Positions 16,236-25,844 of a DNA stretch of 47,810 bases are shown one piece after another. The stretch covers positions 1 through 47,810 of the forward strand of contig CAJUDY010000031.1 in NCBI GenBank assembly GCA_910584945.1, in the 5' to 3' direction. Source of the stretch: an uncultured Lachnospiraceae bacterium (GTDB lineage: Bacteria; Bacillota; Clostridia; Lachnospirales; Lachnospiraceae). Within the stretch, counting starts at the first letter, position 1, and the number at the start of each line of letters is the position of its first letter. The notes beneath the pieces are model-generated. The model saw nothing but the letters and a program-made list of their open reading frames with translations, was not told the origin of the DNA and ran no database searches. The position numbers and the translations under genes are program-made.

Positions 16236-16999
16236 TGGTTAAGGCGATCATGCATGGCTGCAACGGCCATATGGGGCAGGTGATCACCGGCCTGATCAGA
16301 GAAGACGCAGAGATTGAGATCGTGGCGGGCATCGACCTGGTGGACTGCCGTGACAACGGATATCCGGTGTATACGAACATAAAAGACTGTGATGTGGAGG
16401 CGGATGTGATCATTGATTTTGCTTCCGCCAAGGCAACGGACCCCCTTCTCGCTTATGGAGTGGAGCGTCAGATTCCCATGGTTCTGTGCACTACCGGTCT
16501 AACGGAGGAACAGCTTGAGGCCGTGGAAGAGGCCAGCAAAAAAGTGGCGGTTTTAAAGTCCGCCAACATGTCCCTTGGGGTGAATATGCTGTTGAAGCTC
16601 TTAAAGGATGCGGCCGGTATTCTGGCGCCTGCGGGCTTTGACATTGAGATTGTGGAGAAGCATCACAACCGGAAGGTGGATGCTCCCAGCGGCACGGCTC
16701 TGGCCCTGGCGGACTCCATTAACAAGTCTCTTGGCAATGTCTATGAGTACAAATTTGACCGGAGCCAGACCCGGGAAAAAAGAGACAAAAAGGAGATCGG
16801 CATCTCGGCGGTCCGTGGCGGGACCATCGTGGGAGACCACGACGTGATCTTTGCGGGAACGGATGAAGTCGTGACTTTCAGCCATACGGCCTATTCTCGG
16901 GCGATCTTTGGCAAGGGAGCTGTCCAGGCGGCAAAATTCCTCGCGGGGAAGCCCGCGGGGCATTATCAGATGAGCCACGTGATCGACGCGCAGTTATAA
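16235..16999 (+). CDS. dapB: 4-hydroxy-tetrahydrodipicolinate reductase
   Basis: This 254-residue DapB carries out the NAD(P)H-dependent step after DapA. GCNGHMGQVI near residue 8 is the nucleotide site; the catalytic segment EKHHNRKVDAPSGTAL (about 138-153) is the family signature; and FSHTAYSRAIFGKGAVQAAKFL closes the protein. It is coupled to dapA by a one-base overlap. No further lysine genes follow. Confidence 0.96.
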   Translation: MVKAIMHGCNGHMGQVITGLIREDAEIEIVAGIDLVDCRDNGYPVYTNIKDCDVEADVIIDFASAKATDPLLAYGVERQIPMVLCTTGLTEEQLEAVEEASKKVAVLKSANMSLGVNMLLKLLKDAAGILAPAGFDIEIVEKHHNRKVDAPSGTALALADSINKSLGNVYEYKFDRSQTREKRDKKEIGISAVRGGTIVGDHDVIFAGTDEVVTFSHTAYSRAIFGKGAVQAAKFLAGKPAGHYQMSHVIDAQL

Positions 17000-17108
17000 T
17001 GAAAAATAATTTTTAAAAACCGAATAAAAACCGGAGAGTTGTCCATATTAGTAACAGCAGGTCAAATACTGTTTTACATCTTTATTTTAATTAAAAGGAG
17101 AGACATTT

Positions 17109-17495
17109 ATGAAACAGTTAAAGAAGTATTGCATTGGCATGCTGCTTTTGGTGACACTGACGGTGTTGACCGCATGCGGCAGAGCGAACAACGGAACCGC
17201 CACAGATAACGACGGGGCTGCTACGGACAACAACGGAACCGTCACGGACGGCAATACCGGTAACGGCACTGACACTTCCGATGTCCTCTTCGATACCGAT
17301 GGCGACGGCGTCTATGATCATACGGACGTAGACGGAGACGGCCTTCTGGAAGAGATCGGAAATGATACCAATGATGTGATCGATGATCTGGTCAATGATG
17401 TGACCGGGGACGGCACAATGGTAGATGGCAATGCAAATGGAGACGGTACAGGAACCGGAACTGTGGAGAACGGAACCGGAACAGACCTGCCGTAA
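17109..17495 (+). CDS. Small acidic lipoprotein with calcium-binding-like repeat
   Basis: The 128-residue protein has a lipoprotein signal peptide: positive start MKQLKKYC, hydrophobic core MLLLVTLTVL and lipobox LTAC with Cys23. The mature part is low complexity, rich in Asn, Thr, Gly and Asp. In the middle, DTDGDGVYDHTDVDGDGL repeats the DxDxDG spacing seen in thrombospondin type 3 and EF-hand-like calcium loops. It is predicted to be anchored to the outer face of the membrane. Function is unknown. AAGGAG precedes the ATG, and a terminator follows at once, so it is likely monocistronic. Confidence 0.78.
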   Translation: MKQLKKYCIGMLLLVTLTVLTACGRANNGTATDNDGAATDNNGTVTDGNTGNGTDTSDVLFDTDGDGVYDHTDVDGDGLLEEIGNDTNDVIDDLVNDVTGDGTMVDGNANGDGTGTGTVENGTGTDLP

Positions 17496-17502
17496 GAGAA
17501 TG

Positions 17503-17531
17503 GAGGGCTGCTTTTTGGCAGCCCTCTTCTT
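17503..17531 (+). terminator. Terminator after the lipoprotein gene
   Basis: GAGGGCTGC (17503-17511) and GCAGCCCTC (17518-17526) form a perfect 9-bp stem followed by TTCTT. Confidence 0.75.
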
Positions 17532-17564
17532 GAATGACAGGATAACAGGGAACAGGAGCATGAG

Positions 17565-18344
17565 ATGGAATTTCGGCCATGTATTGACATACATAATGGA
17601 AAAGTAAAGCAGATTGTGGGCGGGACGCTGAAAGATCAGGGAAGCCAGGCGAAGGAGAACTTTGTGTCCGGGCAGGACGCGGGCTTCTATGCCCGGTCTT
17701 ATAAGGAGAGCGGCGTCCGCGGCGGCCACATCATCCTGCTGAACAAAGAGGGAAGCGAGTACTATGAAGCCACCAGGCAGCAGGCGCTCCTGGCGCTTTC
17801 AGAGTATCCGAAAGGACTGCAGATCGGCGGCGGCATTCACCGGGAGAACGCCGCCGCCTGGCTGGAGGCGGGAGCGAGCCATGTGATTGTGACCTCTTAT
17901 GTGTTTCAGGACGGCAGAGTGAACCGGGAGAATTTGGAAAAGCTAAAAGGAGAGGTAGGGAAAGAGCATCTGGTGCTGGACCTAAGCTGCCGAAGAAAGG
18001 GAGAGGACTATTATATCGTGACGGACCGGTGGCAGAAGTTTACAGACGTGATTCTCTCGGAAGCAGTGATTGAAGAACTGGCAGGCTCCTGCGCGGAGTT
18101 CCTGATCCACGCGGTGGATGTGGAGGGAAAGGCAAAGGGGATCGAGGAGCCCCTGGCCCGGATGCTGGGGGCGTGGAACGGGATTCCCGTCACCTACGCA
18201 GGCGGGGTCGGAAGCTTTGCGGATCTTCGAAAACTGAAGGAGCTGGGACAAAACCGCCTGCATGTGACCATCGGGAGCGCCCTGGATCTGTTCGGCGGGA
18301 ATATGAACTATCACAAGGTATTGAAATTCGTTGCGGAATCTTGA
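17565..18344 (+). CDS. HisA-type isomerase, eukaryotic-like form
   Basis: The 259-residue TIM-barrel protein fits 5-ProFAR isomerase, which converts ProFAR to PRFAR in histidine synthesis. The start FRPCIDIHNGKVKQIVGGTL, then GGHIILLNKEGSEYYEATRQ, LQIGGGIHRENAAAWLEAGASHVIVTSYVF and TYAGGVGSFADL are the pattern of the fungal/plant HIS6 branch rather than bacterial HisA, which reads DGKVVRL..G. The catalytic Asp of DIHNG is present. AGGAG precedes the ATG. It stands alone, without other his genes, between a lipoprotein gene and hpf. It may replace a missing operon-encoded hisA, or be a paralogue. Confidence 0.82.
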   Translation: MEFRPCIDIHNGKVKQIVGGTLKDQGSQAKENFVSGQDAGFYARSYKESGVRGGHIILLNKEGSEYYEATRQQALLALSEYPKGLQIGGGIHRENAAAWLEAGASHVIVTSYVFQDGRVNRENLEKLKGEVGKEHLVLDLSCRRKGEDYYIVTDRWQKFTDVILSEAVIEELAGSCAEFLIHAVDVEGKAKGIEEPLARMLGAWNGIPVTYAGGVGSFADLRKLKELGQNRLHVTIGSALDLFGGNMNYHKVLKFVAES

Positions 18345-18359
18345 AAATAATGGTATGAT
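18331..18359 (+). promoter_or_regulatory. hpf promoter
   Basis: TTGCGG (18331-18336), 17-bp spacer, TATGAT (18354-18359), lying across the end of the isomerase gene. The predicted transcript starts near 18366. GCATC (18368-18372) and GATGC (18403-18407) could pair in its leader. Confidence 0.5.
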
Positions 18360-18434
18360 AAAGACAGGCATCAAAGCCGTACGGGGGTAATAAGTGCGGG
18401 GGGATGCAAAAATAATAAGCAAAGGAGTGGTTCT

Positions 18435-18959
18435 ATGCGTTATATCATCAGCGGAAAAAACATCGACATTACAGACGGCCTTCGGTCGGCGGTGACGGAG
18501 AAGCTGAAAAAGCTGGAGCGATACTTTACTCCTGATACGGAAGTGCACGTGACCCTGAGCGTGGAGAAGGAGCGTCAGAAGATCGAGGTGACGATTCCGG
18601 TGAAGGGGAACATCATCCGGTCAGAACAGTCCAGTACTGACATGTATGTGTCCATCGATCTGGTGGAAGAAGTCATCGAGCGCCAGCTTCGGAAGTACAA
18701 GAACAAGCTGATTGCAAGACAGCAGGGCGGGGGGAATTTCCAGAAGGAGTTTCTGGAAAAGGATTCGGAGGATCAGGAGGTCAAGATTATCCGAACCAAG
18801 AAGTTCGATATCAAGCCCATGTATCCCGAGGACGCCTGCGTGCAGATGGAACTGCTGGGACATGCTTTCTTCGCTTTCGTGAACGCGGAGACAGACGAGA
18901 TCAACGTAGTGTACAAGAGAAAAAGCGGGACTTACGGAATCCTGGAGCCGGATTTATAG
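18435..18959 (+). CDS. hpf: Ribosome hibernation promoting factor, long form
   Basis: The 174-residue protein has the N-terminal RaiA/HPF domain (MRYIISGKNIDITDGLRSAV to about residue 105) and the C-terminal dimerisation domain of long HPF (VKIIRTKKFDIKPMYPEDACVQMELLGHAFFAFVNAETDEINVVYKRKSGTYGIL in outline, about 115-172). It dimerises 70S ribosomes into inactive 100S particles in stationary phase. AAAGGAG precedes the ATG. It is followed by secA, as in many Firmicutes. Confidence 0.96.
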   Translation: MRYIISGKNIDITDGLRSAVTEKLKKLERYFTPDTEVHVTLSVEKERQKIEVTIPVKGNIIRSEQSSTDMYVSIDLVEEVIERQLRKYKNKLIARQQGGGNFQKEFLEKDSEDQEVKIIRTKKFDIKPMYPEDACVQMELLGHAFFAFVNAETDEINVVYKRKSGTYGILEPDL

Positions 18960-18971
18960 AGAAGTCCAGAT

Positions 18972-19012
18972 TGGGATTTGGCATTTGCCAAATCCCATAT
19001 TTGTGGTATAAT
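18972..19012 (+). promoter_or_regulatory. hpf terminator hairpin overlapping the secA promoter
   Basis: TGGGATTTGGCA (18972-18983) and TGCCAAATCCCA (18986-18997) form a 12-bp stem with a tight loop. The downstream arm also supplies a -35 TTGCCA (18985-18990), 16 bp before a perfect TATAAT (19007-19012). Confidence 0.6.
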
Positions 19013-19203
19013 GTTCGGGACAGCAATGAGCAGTGTCAAAGGGCAAAGCGACAAAAGGGCAGCTTGCTGACCATTTTGTCGGATTGCTCTTTGATAGGGC
19101 GAAGCCTGCGAGCGAGATGGAGCGAAGCGAAATCGAGCTGCACTGCGGACTAAGGCGGAGGCGCTTTTCCATCCGCCAGTAACTTTTCATTTAGGAGAGC
19201 AGC
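19013..19203 (+). promoter_or_regulatory. Structured secA leader
   Basis: About 185 bases lie between the predicted start and secA. A long bulged hairpin pairs TCAAAG (19036-19041) with CTTTGA (19089-19094), GCAA with TTGC, and CGACAAAA (19049-19056) with TTTTGTCG (19074-19081). A second pairing, GGCGGA (19154-19159) with TCCGCC (19172-19177), lies closer to the gene. No known riboswitch or SecM-like ORF was recognised. Confidence 0.45.
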
Positions 19204-21768
<2,565 letters not shown>

Positions 21769-21770
21769 TA

Positions 21771-21910
21771 TTACGCAGAGATGCGGAACTATAAAACAGC
21801 ATCGGACCGGACATCGCACAGATCGATTTTAGGACGTGAAAGCGGCCGAAAATTGATCTCCTACCCGTGGGATGGAAGGGAAGATGCGGAACTATAATTA
21901 AGAAAGAAGG
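21771..21910 (+). repeat. Intercistronic GATGC-GGAACT element, copy 2 (expanded, with partial tandem)
   Basis: A partial unit ends in GATGCGGAACTATAA (21780-21794). The full unit opens with GCATC (21799-21803) and closes with GATGC (21883-21887), then GGAACTATAATTAAG and the prfB ribosome site. The insert between the arms carries its own palindrome: GATCGATTTT (21821-21830) pairs with AAAATTGATC (21849-21858). Confidence 0.75.
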
Positions 21911-21917
21911 TGTCGTT

Positions 21918-23037
21918 TTGGTAGAACTTGATCAGTTTAAATATACGCTGAACAGCTACGCAAAGCCAATGACAGAACTGAGGGATTCACTTTGACCTGG
22001 CGTCAAAGTCGCTTCGGATTGAAGAATTAGAAAAAGAGATGGAGGCCCCCGGCTACTGGGACAATGTGGAACGGTCCCAGGCGGGGATGAAGGAACTGAA
22101 CAGCCTCAAAGAAGAAAAAGAAAGATATGAGAGCCTGCAGGGACAGTTTGAGGACATTGAGACACTCCTGGAGATGGGATACGAAGAAAACGACGAATCC
22201 CTGATTCCGGAGATCAAGGAGGAATTGGACAGCTTTGTGGAGAAGCTGGAGACCATGCGGATCAAGACGCTGCTGTCCGGAGAGTACGATCAGAACAATG
22301 CGATCTTAAAGCTCAACGCCGGGGCTGGAGGTACGGAAAGCTGCGACTGGGCAGGGATGCTGTATCGGATGTATACCAGATGGGCGGAACGGAAAGGATT
22401 TGCCGTAGAGGTTCTGGATTACCTGGACGGAGACGAAGCAGGTATCAAGTCTGTGACCTTTGAGGTCAGTGGAGAGAATGCCTATGGCTATCTCAAATCG
22501 GAAAAAGGCGTGCACCGTCTGGTGCGGATTTCCCCGTTTAACGCCCAGGGTAAGAGGCAGACTTCCTTTGTGTCCCTGGACGTGATGCCGGATATTGAGG
22601 ACGAGATTGACATTGAAATCAATCCGGATGATCTGCGGATCGATACCTACCGCTCCAGCGGCGCCGGCGGACAGCATATCAACAAGACCTCGTCGGCCAT
22701 CCGCATCACTCATATTCCTACGGGAATTGTGGTACAATGCCAGAATGAGCGCTCTCAGCACCAGAATAAGGACAAGGCCATGCAGATGCTGAAAGCAAAA
22801 CTGTATCTTCTGGAGCAGCAGAAGCAGGCGGAAAAGCTGTCCGGTATCCGGGGAGAAGTCAGCGACATTGCCTGGGGAAACCAGATTCGGTCCTATGTCA
22901 TGCAGCCTTATACCATGGTCAAAGATCACCGGACAAACGCGGAGGTCAGCAACGTGGATGGGGTGTTGGACGGTAAGATTGATCCTTTGATCAATGCCTA
23001 TCTCAAGTGGGTGAATCTGGCGCCGGAGGAATCATAA
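21918..23037 (+). CDS. prfB: Peptide chain release factor 2 with programmed +1 frameshift
   Basis: RF2 ends translation at UGA and UAA. The first frame starts at TTG 21918 (AGAAGG seven bases upstream) and reads 25 codons to CTT before an in-frame TGA at 21993-21995. The second frame resumes at GAC 21994 and runs to 23037, giving 372 residues, the normal RF2 length. The slip site CTT TGA C with an upstream GAGGG is the conserved RF2 autoregulatory frameshift, so this is not a broken gene. The recognition motif reads SPF in ISPFNAQGKRQTSF, and the catalytic GGQ is in SSGAGGQHINKTSSA. The stop overlaps the ATG of the ACT-domain gene. Confidence 0.96.
21981..21996 (+). promoter_or_regulatory. 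RF2 programmed frameshift site
   Basis: AGGGATTCACTTTGAC holds a Shine-Dalgarno-like AGGG, the slippery codon CTT (21990-21992) and in-frame TGA followed by C (21993-21996). Low RF2 favours the +1 slip, so RF2 controls its own level (established mechanism). Confidence 0.93.
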
Positions 23038-23480
23038 TGACGGAAAAAAGCAAATACTTTGTAATTCGGGAGAAAGCAGTGCCCGAAGTGCTTCTGAAAG
23101 TTGTGGAGGCCAAAAGGCTTCTGGAGTCCGAGCGGGTTCTGTCCGTGCAGGAGGCGTCGGAACGAGTGGGAATCAGCAGAAGCTCCTACTACAAATATCA
23201 GAATGATATCTTTCCATTTCACGATGAAGCCAAGGGAAAGACCGTTACTTTTGTATTACAGATGGAGGATGCGCCGGGACTGTTGTCCGAGGTGCTGAAT
23301 ATTGTGGCGGAATTCGGCGCCAATATTCTGACCATCCACCAGAGTATACCGATCAACGGTGTGGCATCTTTGACGCTGAGTATCGAAGTATTACCGACAA
23401 CCGGGGACGTCTCTGCGATGATCGAAAAGATCGAAGAGCAAAAAGGCGTACACTATCTGAAAATATTAGGCAGGGAGTAA
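23037..23480 (+). CDS. ACT-domain regulatory protein (PheB/UPF0735-like)
   Basis: The 147-residue protein has an N-terminal helix-turn-helix-like segment (LSVQEASERVGISRSSYYKYQNDIFPF, about 35-60) and a C-terminal ACT domain (TVTFVLQMEDAPGLLSEVLNIVAEFGANILTIHQSIP, from about 70). It matches the UPF0735/PheB family. ACT domains bind amino acids. It overlaps the prfB stop by one base and is followed six bases after its stop by hom, so it probably senses or regulates the aspartate-family pathway (inference). The frame is open further upstream, but ATG 23037 starts the conserved part. Confidence 0.85.
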   Translation: MTEKSKYFVIREKAVPEVLLKVVEAKRLLESERVLSVQEASERVGISRSSYYKYQNDIFPFHDEAKGKTVTFVLQMEDAPGLLSEVLNIVAEFGANILTIHQSIPINGVASLTLSIEVLPTTGDVSAMIEKIEEQKGVHYLKILGRE

Positions 23481-23486
23481 CAGCGA

Positions 23487-24683
23487 ATGATAAAAGTAGC
23501 AATTATGGGATACGGCACCGTTGGTTCCGGAGTCTATGAAGTGATCCGGACCAACGAAAAAAGTATCGACAAAAAAGTAGGGCAGGAGCTTCGGGTCAAG
23601 TATGTGCTGGATCTTCGGGAATTCCCGGGTGATCCAGTGATGGATGTGCTGACTCATGATTTTGAGGACATTATCGGCGATGAAGAAGTCCGTATTGTGG
23701 CAGAGGTGATGGGCGGCCTGCATCCGGCTTATGAATTTACCAGGCGTTGTCTGGAGGCAGGCAAGAGCGTGTGTACCTCCAACAAGGAGCTGGTGGCGGA
23801 GCACGGCGCGGAACTGATCCAGATCGCCAAAGATCATCAGGTGAACTACCTGTTCGAGGCCAGTGTGGGCGGAGGTATCCCCATTATCCGCCCCTTAAAT
23901 TCTTCGCTGACGGCGGATGTGATCCTGGAAGTGTCCGGGATTCTGAACGGAACCACTAATTATATGCTGACTAAGATGGACCGGGAAGGTCTGGACTACA
24001 TGGATGTGTTAAAAGAGGCCCAGGACAGAGGTTACGCGGAGCTGCATCCGGAAGCGGATGTGGAAGGGTGGGATGCCTGCCGCAAGATCGCAATCCTGAC
24101 CTCCCTGGCCAGCGGCAATCAGGTGGACTTCCGGGATATTTACACCGAGGGCATCACGAAGATCAGCTCCGAAGATTTTCTGTATGCTAAGAAACTCGGT
24201 CGCTCCATCAAGCTTCTGGCCATCAGCAAAAAGGTAGGGGATACCTACTGCGCCATGGTCAGCCCGGCACTGATTCACAGAGAGCATCCGCTCTATGTAG
24301 TTAATGATGTGTTCAATGCGGTGTTTGTCAAGGGAAATATGCTGGGGAATTCTATGTTTTACGGAAGCGGAGCAGGAAAACTTCCCACAGCCAGCGCGGT
24401 GGCCGGAGACATGGTGGACGCAGCAAGGCATCTAGGCAAGATCATTACCCTGTTCTGGGAGCCGGAGAAGCTCACCCTGGCTCCTGTGGATCAGATGAGC
24501 CGTCGTTTCTTTGTGCGTATGAAGTCCGATGCGAATCCGGAAGCGCTTTTTGGAGACGGAGAGCGGATTCACGCGGGAATCTCCGGGGAGATCGGATTTA
24601 TCACGCCGGTGATGACGGAGGCAGAGTATGCGAAGCGGGCAAAAGATGCGGAGATCATCAGTATGATCCGCGTGGAAGGGTAG
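23487..24683 (+). CDS. hom: Homoserine dehydrogenase
   Basis: This 398-residue enzyme reduces aspartate semialdehyde to homoserine for threonine and methionine. The NAD(P) site is GYGTVGSGVYEVI (residues 8-20). CTSNKELVAEHG, SGILNGTTNYMLTKM (the family signature) and AVAGDMVDAARHLGK follow. The C-terminus is shorter than the 430-residue Bacillus type, leaving only a partial ACT-like tail (AGISGEIGFITPVMTEAEYAKRAKDAEIISMIRV in outline). It lies between an ACT-domain regulator and thrH, forming a small threonine-directed operon with prfB upstream. Confidence 0.95.
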   Translation: MIKVAIMGYGTVGSGVYEVIRTNEKSIDKKVGQELRVKYVLDLREFPGDPVMDVLTHDFEDIIGDEEVRIVAEVMGGLHPAYEFTRRCLEAGKSVCTSNKELVAEHGAELIQIAKDHQVNYLFEASVGGGIPIIRPLNSSLTADVILEVSGILNGTTNYMLTKMDREGLDYMDVLKEAQDRGYAELHPEADVEGWDACRKIAILTSLASGNQVDFRDIYTEGITKISSEDFLYAKKLGRSIKLLAISKKVGDTYCAMVSPALIHREHPLYVVNDVFNAVFVKGNMLGNSMFYGSGAGKLPTASAVAGDMVDAARHLGKIITLFWEPEKLTLAPVDQMSRRFFVRMKSDANPEALFGDGERIHAGISGEIGFITPVMTEAEYAKRAKDAEIISMIRVEG

Positions 24684-24693
24684 AGGCGCAGGT

Positions 24694-25296
24694 ATGGATA
24701 TCGTATGTTTGGACTTGGAAGGGGTACTGGTGCCGGAGATCTGGATTGCATTTTCTGAGGCGACCGGGATACCGGAGTTAAAGAAGACCACCAGGGACGA
24801 GCCGGATTATGACAAGCTGATGCACTACCGGCTGAATATTTTGAAAGAACATCATCTGGGTCTTGTGGAGATTCAGAAAACCATCGCGGGGATTGATCCC
24901 CTTCCGGGAGCGAAAGCGTTCCTGGACGAGCTGCGCACCCTGACCCAGGTGGTCATCATCAGCGATACGTTTACGGAGTTTGCAAAACCGCTGATGGAGA
25001 AGCTGGGATGGCCCACCCTGTTCTGCAACCGCCTGAAAGTGGGAGCGGACGGGGAGATCACCGGCTATCAGATGCGGGTGAAGGATTCGAAGCTGACCAC
25101 CGTAAAAGCGCTGCAGTCCGCGGGCTTTCAGACCATCGCCGCGGGAGACAGCTACAACGACCTGGGAATGATCCGGGCCGGAAAGGCGGGATTTCTCTTC
25201 CGCAGTACGGAGCAGATCATAAAAGACAATCCGGATCTTCCGGCATTTGAAACATTTGATGAATTTCTGGCGGCCATCAAAGGCGTGCTGGATTGA
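24694..25296 (+). CDS. thrH: ThrH-type phosphoserine phosphatase / homoserine phosphotransferase
   Basis: This 200-residue HAD-superfamily protein has the variant motif I CLDLEGVLVPE (Asp7, Glu9), motif II VVIISDTFTEF and motif III/IV AAGDSYNDLGMI. These match ThrH, which dephosphorylates phosphoserine and can pass the phosphate to homoserine. It follows hom by ten bases, and no thrB kinase is visible here, so ThrH may supply phosphohomoserine (inference). AGG lies upstream of ATG 24694. A strong terminator follows. Confidence 0.9.
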   Translation: MDIVCLDLEGVLVPEIWIAFSEATGIPELKKTTRDEPDYDKLMHYRLNILKEHHLGLVEIQKTIAGIDPLPGAKAFLDELRTLTQVVIISDTFTEFAKPLMEKLGWPTLFCNRLKVGADGEITGYQMRVKDSKLTTVKALQSAGFQTIAAGDSYNDLGMIRAGKAGFLFRSTEQIIKDNPDLPAFETFDEFLAAIKGVLD

Positions 25297-25306
25297 TACA
25301 AAAAAC

Positions 25307-25337
25307 GGGAATCTGAATCTCAGATTCCCATTTTTTT
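25307..25337 (+). terminator. thrH terminator
   Basis: GGGAATCTGA (25307-25316) and TCAGATTCCC (25320-25329) form a 10-bp stem followed by seven T residues. The right arm overlaps the last codons of the convergent acetyltransferase gene. Confidence 0.88.
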
Positions 25338-25844
25338 GCAGTAAATTCTCCGAATCAGTCCGCCGTATTTTTCCTTTGTCATCATAAGCTGATATCCGTT
25401 TGCCTCCAAAGACCGGTAGCTGGCTGGATTATCCGGAGATACAGTTGACATAAAGTAACAGAATTGCTTCTTGTCGATGAGGCTTTCCGCGTACCTGAGC
25501 ATTTTGATCTGCAGGTGATGCCCACGGTATTCCGGCAGGACCACGGCGGACTCCATGTGCGCCACTTTTAAGAGCTCCGTCTCCGGCAGTCCCAGATCTC
25601 TCCCCAGATTATCCTCGGCCTCCCGAGGATACCGGACGATGAAGTGACCGGCCATCTTTCCCTGCGGGTCGTAGGCGCCCACCGTAAACCCCTCCGATTC
25701 GATGTGCGCCAGAATTTCTTCCGGACTCGACGGTACGAACAAGGACTTGTTCTCCATCTGTTCATAGACCTTTTGCATCACCCGGCGGATCTCTTCGGCG
25801 TCTTCTTTTTTTGCGACTCTGAAAGTCCATGTATCGTTCATCAT
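25320..25844 (-). CDS. GNAT-family N-acetyltransferase
   Basis: The 174-residue protein opens TWTFRVAKKEDAEEIRRVMQKVYEQM, the usual first strand and helix of GNAT enzymes. The acetyl-CoA site is in AVVLPEYRGHHLQIKMLRYAESL, a weak form of the R/QxxGxG/A loop, and SPDNPASYRSLEANGYQLM closes the fold. It presumably acetylates a small molecule; the substrate is unknown. The ATG at 25844 overlaps the stop of the upstream AAA/nuclease gene as ATGA, so the two are co-translated. Confidence 0.8.
   Translation of the reverse strand: MMNDTWTFRVAKKEDAEEIRRVMQKVYEQMENKSLFVPSSPEEILAHIESEGFTVGAYDPQGKMAGHFIVRYPREAEDNLGRDLGLPETELLKVAHMESAVVLPEYRGHHLQIKMLRYAESLIDKKQFCYFMSTVSPDNPASYRSLEANGYQLMMTKEKYGGLIRRIYCKKMGI

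Noticed and set aside
18345..18434. A raiA-type large structured RNA upstream of hpf.
   Set aside because: Only 90 bases separate the isomerase gene from hpf, too few for that RNA; a small GCATC/GATGC pairing is all that is visible.
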